Source of the DNA: Cyathus striatus
Lineage: Eukaryota > Basidiomycota > Agaricomycetes > Agaricales > Nidulariaceae
DNA length: 64,000 nucleotides
Direction: 5' to 3'
NCBI GenBank assembly: GCA_025738555.1
Contig: JAOVFP010000018.1
Location: forward strand, 496,001-560,000
Shown here: positions 58,695 through 64,000 of the stretch, piece after piece
Numbering within the stretch: the stretch's first letter is position 1
Layout: the number at the start of each line of letters is the position of its first letter
Translations under genes and position numbers: made by a program
The notes under the pieces: generated by a model
Databases searched by the model: none
Told to the model about the DNA's origin: nothing
Seen by the model: the letters and a program-made list of their open reading frames with translations, nothing else

Positions 58695-61600
58695 CTAAGA
58701 GGGATGAAGTAATTTCTCAGCATCTTTAGGCCCAGGTTTGTTGGGATACTGAGTGTGAAACTCTTCAACAAACTCAGCTGCATTATCCAACTCAGATGCA
58801 GGTAGCCAGGAGAACTCCTCATCAGTGTCTTGATAGCCATTCCACTGTATGAAGTACTTGAGTTTGCACTTGAGATGTTTGTCAATTTTCGAGTCTAGAA
58901 TTTTGACGATCTCATATTCGATTTCGCCATCTTCGAATTTGACAGGTGGAGGGGGTGAAACAACACAACCAGGTATAGTGTTCTCAGTGGATGGTTCAAG
59001 CATGGAGATGTGGAAGACAGGGTGTATGGAATGGTAGGTGTTGGGGAGTCAAAGAGTGTGGGAGTGAGTACCATGAGAGGCAATAACTTCGAACAGACCT
59101 AGGTATTTCTTGGCGAACTTTAATGTAGGTCGAGTAGTGCAGAAGTGCTCAGCTTTGATGAAAGCTTTGGAACCAATTGGAAACTCAGGAGAGGGAAGTC
59201 TCTTCTTGTCCACAGGTCCTTGATAGCACTTCTGAGCAGCTGCTATCTCAGACTTGAGCATCTGGTGAAGTTCATCGAGATCGATAGCAAATTCGCAGGC
59301 ATGGGCAGCAGTAATGTCATGCTCAGGGTATACTGCGAGGTTTGGGTTATAGCCTTTGTTAGCAAAGAAGGGAGAAACACCTATGGTGGCACTAGGAGTG
59401 TTATTGTAAGTAAACTCAGTGAGGGGGAGGAGTAGGGCCCAATTGTCTTGCTGGTAGTTACAATAAATGCAGATGTACTGTTCCAGTGTCTGATTAGTGC
59501 ATTCAGTCTGACTGTCACCCTCTGGATGATAACCAGAGGTGAAATGAAGATTCATATCGAGAACAGTACCTAAAGAGCAGAAGAAGTGGGAGATGAACTC
59601 TTTTCCTTGATCCAATGTAACATGAGATGGAATACCATGTTTAGAGAAAACATGGAGGACAAAAAGCTCAGTGAGCTTTTCTGAGGTAAGCTTGTTCATA
59701 GTAGGAATGAATATTGCTTGCTTTGTAAGATGATCAACAATGACAAGTACTGCATTGAACTCTTTCTCATAAGCAGATGAGGTCAGTAGTGTACCAATGA
59801 AATCCATTGAGATCAAGTTCCACAGCTGTTCAGGAATTGGTAATTGCTTTAGAGTTCTATATGGCTGGTGTCACTGTGGTTTGTTATGCATACAAGTGGT
59901 GCAAGACTTACAATAATCTTTTATGAAGGTATGAAGACCAGGCCAGGTGTACTCATGGTGGATCAAGTTTAACGTTTTGTTTTGGCCATAGTAGCCAGAA
60001 AGGATGTGATTGTGTTTGTACAAAAGAATGCAGAGTCATAGGTTGGAAAAGTCAGAAGAGGTAGGAACCCAAATACAGTTGTCTAGATGCAGAAAACCTT
60101 TGTTGTCAACAGACCACCAGTTAACTGGGTTAGCAAGGTGAATGTGTGCAATGGGGTCGGAAGGTAACACAGCAAGGATGTCATTGTGGAGTTGTTCAAC
60201 ATCCATGATTATGCTGGCATGTAAGGTCAGAAAAATGAGTGCAGTAGCTCAAAGCGAGGCTTGGAGCTGGAAATGAGTGAACACAGGACGGAAATTATGC
60301 AGATTAACCTTTGCATAGTCATTATCCCCCCCTTTAGGGTAGATGTCCCAGCATCTAGTTAATGAGTCTGGCTTTGTACCAAGCTTGCCAGGGTGGAAAC
60401 AAATGATTAGGTGAAACTGAGAGAGGTACTCTGACCAACAGGCTTGTCAACAGGTGAGGATTTTTGTTGTGGAAAAATATTCCAGGTTTTTATGGTCTGT
60501 AACAATGTCAATTGGAGAGCCTGCACCTTTGAGGTAATGGTGCCAGATGCAGAAGGCCTCAAAGATAGCTAGAAATTCCTTATCATGAGTATCGTAATTA
60601 AGTTCAGGGGAGGTAAAAGTGTGGGAGTGGAACACAATAGGGTGGATTTCACCATCTTCAGTGATAATGGAGAGGATGGCTGCTAATACATAGTCAGAGG
60701 CATCAGTTTCAACAACAAGTTGTGCATTGGGAATTCAATGGGTGAGGATTGGCATGGTGGTGAAAGCTGTTTTGAGTGAATTGAAAGCCATGTGGCAAGT
60801 GGGAGAGAACTCCCACTTGAGGCCTTTCCAAGTTAGTTGTGTAAGTGGCACAACTATATCAGAATAATTAAAAATGAAACAGTGATAGAAATTTGCAAAC
60901 CCCAAGAAGGACTGAACATCTTGAACTTTCTTGGGTTCAGGCCAGTTCTGAATGGTCTTTACTTTCTCCTGAGACATAGTGAGTCTGCTTGGAGAAAGAA
61001 TATAGCCCAGATACTCAACAGACTTGGAATGAAATTCGCATTTGTCCACACGTGCATAAAGGCCATGTTGGCATAAATGTTTGAGGACTTCGCGAACATG
61101 CTTCCAATGGTCAGCAAGGTTATCTGAGTATATGAGGATGTCATTGAGGTAGACAGTTACACAAACATCAAGTAAATCCTTGAATATGTCATTCATGAAA
61201 TGCTGGAAGGTGGCAGGAGTGTTAGTGAGTCCAAATGGCATTACTAACCATTCGAAGGACCCATAATGAGTGCAGAAAGCTGTCTTCCATTCATCTCCCT
61301 TGGCAACACGGACCAGGTGATAGGCGTGGCAAAGGTCAATTTTGGTATAAATGTGGGCCTTGCATGGAGAGTCGAGGAGGTCAGAAATAAGTGGAAGGGG
61401 GTATCGATCTTTCTTCAAGATGACATTAAGTCCTCTGAAATCAATGCAGAGACATAGTGAGCCATCTTTTTTGCAAACAAAAAGAACAGGTGCACCATGT
61501 GGTGAGCGAGAAGGGCAGATAAAACCAATATGAAGATGCTCATTGATAAATTCACATAGGGCCCCGAGCTCACTCTGAGAGAGCAAGTAGATTGTTCCTA

Positions 61601-62441
61601 CAGGAGGGGATCCTCCTTCTTCAAGATTGATTTGAAGATTGTAGGGGCAATGCGGGGAAAGGGAGTCAGCATGGCTTTTGCTGAAGACATCAGTGAATTC
61701 ATGATACTCAGCAGGCACTTTTGCAAGGTCTGTTGGGTCCTCATCGAGTGCGGATGTGGCAGCAGCAGAAACAATGGCTCCAAGTTGTATCCTAAATGTT
61801 TGAGCACCTTCAAGCTTACTAGTACAAAGGAATGCAGCAGCGTTGATTAAGGATATTTGTGGAGTTGTAGGTTGTGGAGGTGGGTTTGCATCTGGTGAAG
61901 CAGAGGTTGGAAGTGTGGAAGCTTCCTCAGAGGGCATTGACAAAGATGGAAACGATGGGCATGAGGCTGTGGTTTTGAATCCTAAGATACATCTCTCAGT
62001 CCAATCAATCAACAGATTGTATAGGGAGAGCCAGTTGAAACCTAGAACTGCAGAGCACAACAAGTCGAGCAGAGTGACATAAAAGTCCATAGTTATGCAT
62101 TCACCAGATGGAAAAGTTACAGGAATTGTAGCAACTTGAGTAAGTATAGAGTTCAAGGAGCCGTCAAAGAGCTTTAAAGGAATAGGGGTGCATGGGGTGG
62201 TTGGAAGGTTGTGCAACCAAGTAAAACACGAGTCTACAAAACAGTGGGTTGAACCAGAATCTACTAGTGTGGAAAAGGAAAAAGAAAGTGCGGAATCAGA
62301 TGTAGAAGTAGAAAATAAATGAATGTGTAAAGCTTGGGGGTTGTAAAGAGCAGATGCATTGAGGTGGATCTCCCTGGGTGTACAGGAGGGATCAACATGG
62401 CCCTCAGTCTGTACAGGAACCTGAGGGCCACACTCTATTTT
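58695..62441 (-). pseudogene. Ty3/gypsy pol (protease-RT-RNase H-integrase-chromodomain)
   Basis: All parts lie in one reverse-strand frame with no indels. In order: aspartic protease (TLVDSGSTHCFVDS), reverse transcriptase (KKDGSLCLCIDFRGLN; YLNDILIYSD near 61,144, where the family has two Asp), RNase H (VVETDASDY; THDKEFLAIFEA; VTDHKNLEYF), integrase zinc region (H-H, CKSCTTC), integrase core (SMDFIG; TLDQGKEF; HPEGDSQTECTNQ) and a chromodomain (EYEIVKILDSKI; QWNGYQDTDEEFSWLP). Internal stops at 60,737, 60,449, 60,038, 59,873 and 59,051 (reverse-strand first base) are all TGA. Cys, His or Gln stand where the family usually has Arg. The element is dead as it stands. Confidence 0.88.
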
Positions 62442-63952
62442 TTTGAGCTCTCTTCAGAGTTCGAAATAGAGTCCTTGACAGTGGGTGTGGGGATGGTCGC
62501 AGCATGAGCTTTAGCTGCTGAGGAGGATGCCTTACAGCAGTCCTTAGTGCAATGGCCAGGTTTCCCACAGAAGAGACAGAGGTGGCCATTCATGCAGCAT
62601 TTGCATTTCTCAGGGGTCAGCTTACCATCTTTTCTGAGTTTATCACTCAGGTCAACAGCTGGTGTTTGCGGGGTGCTGGTAGGTTTTCCTGAGGATGGTG
62701 TGGAGGTCGATAGTTTGGGGGGAGTCAAAGAGTGAGACTTATTAGTAGTACTTGTGGATGCTGCATTATCTGAAGACTTCGCAGCTTGTCTGGAAGACTT
62801 CGACTCAAAACCCTTTTCTGCCTGGCACTTCCAATAGTGCAAATCGACCTTCTGAGCCAGGAACTTCCTATCCCCTAGGGTAGGAGGTAAATCAAGGAGA
62901 GCAAGGTTATCCTTGATGCGGGAGCAGAGCCCACGATAGTACTGGGCTGCAAGGGCAGTTTTGCCCCAGTCCAGTAAAGAAGCACACTCATTAAACTTTA
63001 CTTTGTAAGTAGTGATGTGCTGATTATTGTCCATGTGGATAACCATAATGTGTGATTCCATGTCACTAGTAGGGTTGGCAAGACCGAAGTGAGTGTGGAG
63101 GACTACAAGGAAGTGTGGCCAAGAGGACATCCAGTCCTTGTTGGTACCACTAGAAATGTGTGGCGCAAATAGATTCATGGCTGCACCCCACAGATAGGAA
63201 ATGGCATAATTGACTCTGGAATAGTTGGTGGGGTACATGGTCTCATTATTGCAGAAAACTAGGAGACACTGTAGGATGAAGGGTTCCAGCTTGGTAACAC
63301 TTGTGCTGTCAAAAGTGTTGGGCTCCTTGACCTTATGCTGAGGTATGTGAGAGGTTGGAGTTCTAATGGCAAGAGATTCTGCAAGACGCAGAATTGCGTT
63401 CAAGGTCTTGCGATTAAAATTGGATGGAGAGCAAGAGTGAGAACAAGTGCAGGAATGAGTGCAGGAGCAACAATGAGAGCAATGATGACCACCATGTGAA
63501 TGGCCATCTGGATCATCTGAACTGTCAGGATCACCCAAGCCTCCAGGAGCTCCTGGGGCTGCTCCGGGTGCACCTTGTGGTACACCTTGTAGTGCAGGCA
63601 TGGTGTTATCAGCATGTTCCTCCACTGGGATCATGGGAGGAGGTACAGCAGGTTGGCTTGCCTGTTGTTCCCCATGCTAGGAAGCAGAAGCAGAGTGGGT
63701 TTCAGATGCAGGAGTGGTGCAAGAGAGCCCAGGTATGGTAGCAGCTTGTTCCATTTCCACTGGTGCAAGAGGAATGGAGTGAGGGTGGATATGGATGCTG
63801 TGTGCAGGTAGCAATGGGCGATGGATGGTAGTAGATGTAGAACCTGAAGGTTGCACTACAATAGCACTGATAGATGGAGGCAGCACTTCGGCAGCCTCAA
63901 GTTCTAAAGCAGCTTGTTTTCGTGTGCAGGGACCTTCAGTCCTAGTAGTCAT
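62435..63952 (-). pseudogene. Ty3/gypsy gag with CCHC zinc knuckle
   Basis: Reading starts at MTTRTEGPCTRKQAALE (63,952) and continues to the TAG at 62,435, interrupted by one TAG at 63,677-63,679. It has a His/Cys-rich stretch (GHHCSHCCSCTHSC), the capsid-like region (LEPFILQCLLVF onward, YLWGAAMNLFAPHI) and a CLFCGKPGHCTKDC knuckle (C-X2-C-X4-H-X4-C), which binds nucleic acid. Total length about 505 codons. The Cys/His excess near the N-terminus may partly result from Arg codons changed by CpG decay. Confidence 0.82.
62438..62444 (-). other. A7 slippery run at the gag-pol junction
   Basis: On the reverse strand gag ends TCA AAA AAA TAG. The heptamer A AAA AAA is a classic -1 ribosomal frameshift site, and moving back one base opens exactly the frame used by all of pol. 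It could also be a slippage mutation in a once-single frame. Confidence 0.55.
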
Positions 63953-64000
63953 AGACAAAAGATATGAGTAAGAATGAGAACTCAAGGTGTGAGTTTGAAT

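Larger units (their letters stand above)
56387..64000 (-). mobile_element. Ty3/gypsy chromovirus, decayed, cut by the window edge
   Basis: On the reverse strand the order is gag (to 63,952), protease, reverse transcriptase, RNase H, integrase and chromodomain (end 58,695), then an antisense accessory frame, the polypurine tract and the 3' LTR (56,387-57,054). The 5' LTR and primer-binding site lie beyond 64,000. Coding is interrupted by stops, and CpG is very rare throughout. Order and domains are those of chromoviruses common in basidiomycetes. Confidence 0.88.

Overview
The window looks like nuclear DNA of a mushroom-forming fungus (Agaricomycetes, Basidiomycota). The evidence is many short (about 45-75 bp) GT-AG introns, intron-containing tRNA genes, an F-box gene of the agaric type, a basidiomycete Ty3/gypsy chromovirus, and a family of short single-domain proteins that I recognise as DUF6699-like. 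I cannot name the species.

Region 1 (1-24,420 and 33,880-42,900) is a loose cluster of seven DUF6699-like paralogues (7,456; 12,577; 17,792 reverse; 20,683; 23,066; 36,076; 42,383). They sit 2-6 kb apart in gene-poor spacers that hold only degenerate duplications. All share a C-terminal core: a VT(V/I)xDVL-type strand and helix, then a Gly-Leu and a terminal (D)xWxL. Their N-termini differ. Three carry an RVxF-like motif next to Ser-Pro-rich sequence, one has TPPSS-type repeats, one has an 11-residue minisatellite, and two are short. One copy has a frameshift near its C-terminus and one lacks the helical segment.

Region 2 (24,426-33,760) is a 9,335-bp DNA transposon inserted inside that cluster, between two sister paralogues. 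It has 361-bp terminal inverted repeats with about four differences and a perfect 5-bp target duplication (ACTAT). At the left end, facing inward, is an intact seven-exon gene for an integrase-core (D, D, E) transposase of 414 aa. At the right end, facing inward, is an intact ten-exon gene for an alpha-type protein kinase of 624 aa with N-terminal CxxC zinc-finger-like pairs. A third open frame and low-complexity DNA that may be captured lie between them. A DDE integrase plus an alpha-kinase in one long-TIR unit is the most striking thing in the window, and I do not know a named superfamily for it.

Region 3 (42,900-52,400) holds degenerate tandem arrays, a tRNA-Tyr gene with an intron, a multi-pass membrane protein gene of unknown function, and a divergently transcribed F-box gene of eight exons. 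A tRNA-Cys gene with an intron sits beside the right end of the DNA transposon.

Region 4 (about 53,600-64,000) is transposon-rich and strongly CpG-poor. Most of it is a reverse-strand Ty3/gypsy chromovirus cut off by the right window edge: 3' LTR, polypurine tract, chromodomain, integrase, RNase H, reverse transcriptase, protease, and gag with a CCHC knuckle. An antisense accessory frame lies between pol and the LTR. All five premature stops in pol and all four in the antisense frame are TGA, and the reverse transcriptase YxDD motif reads YLND. This pattern fits CpG decay.
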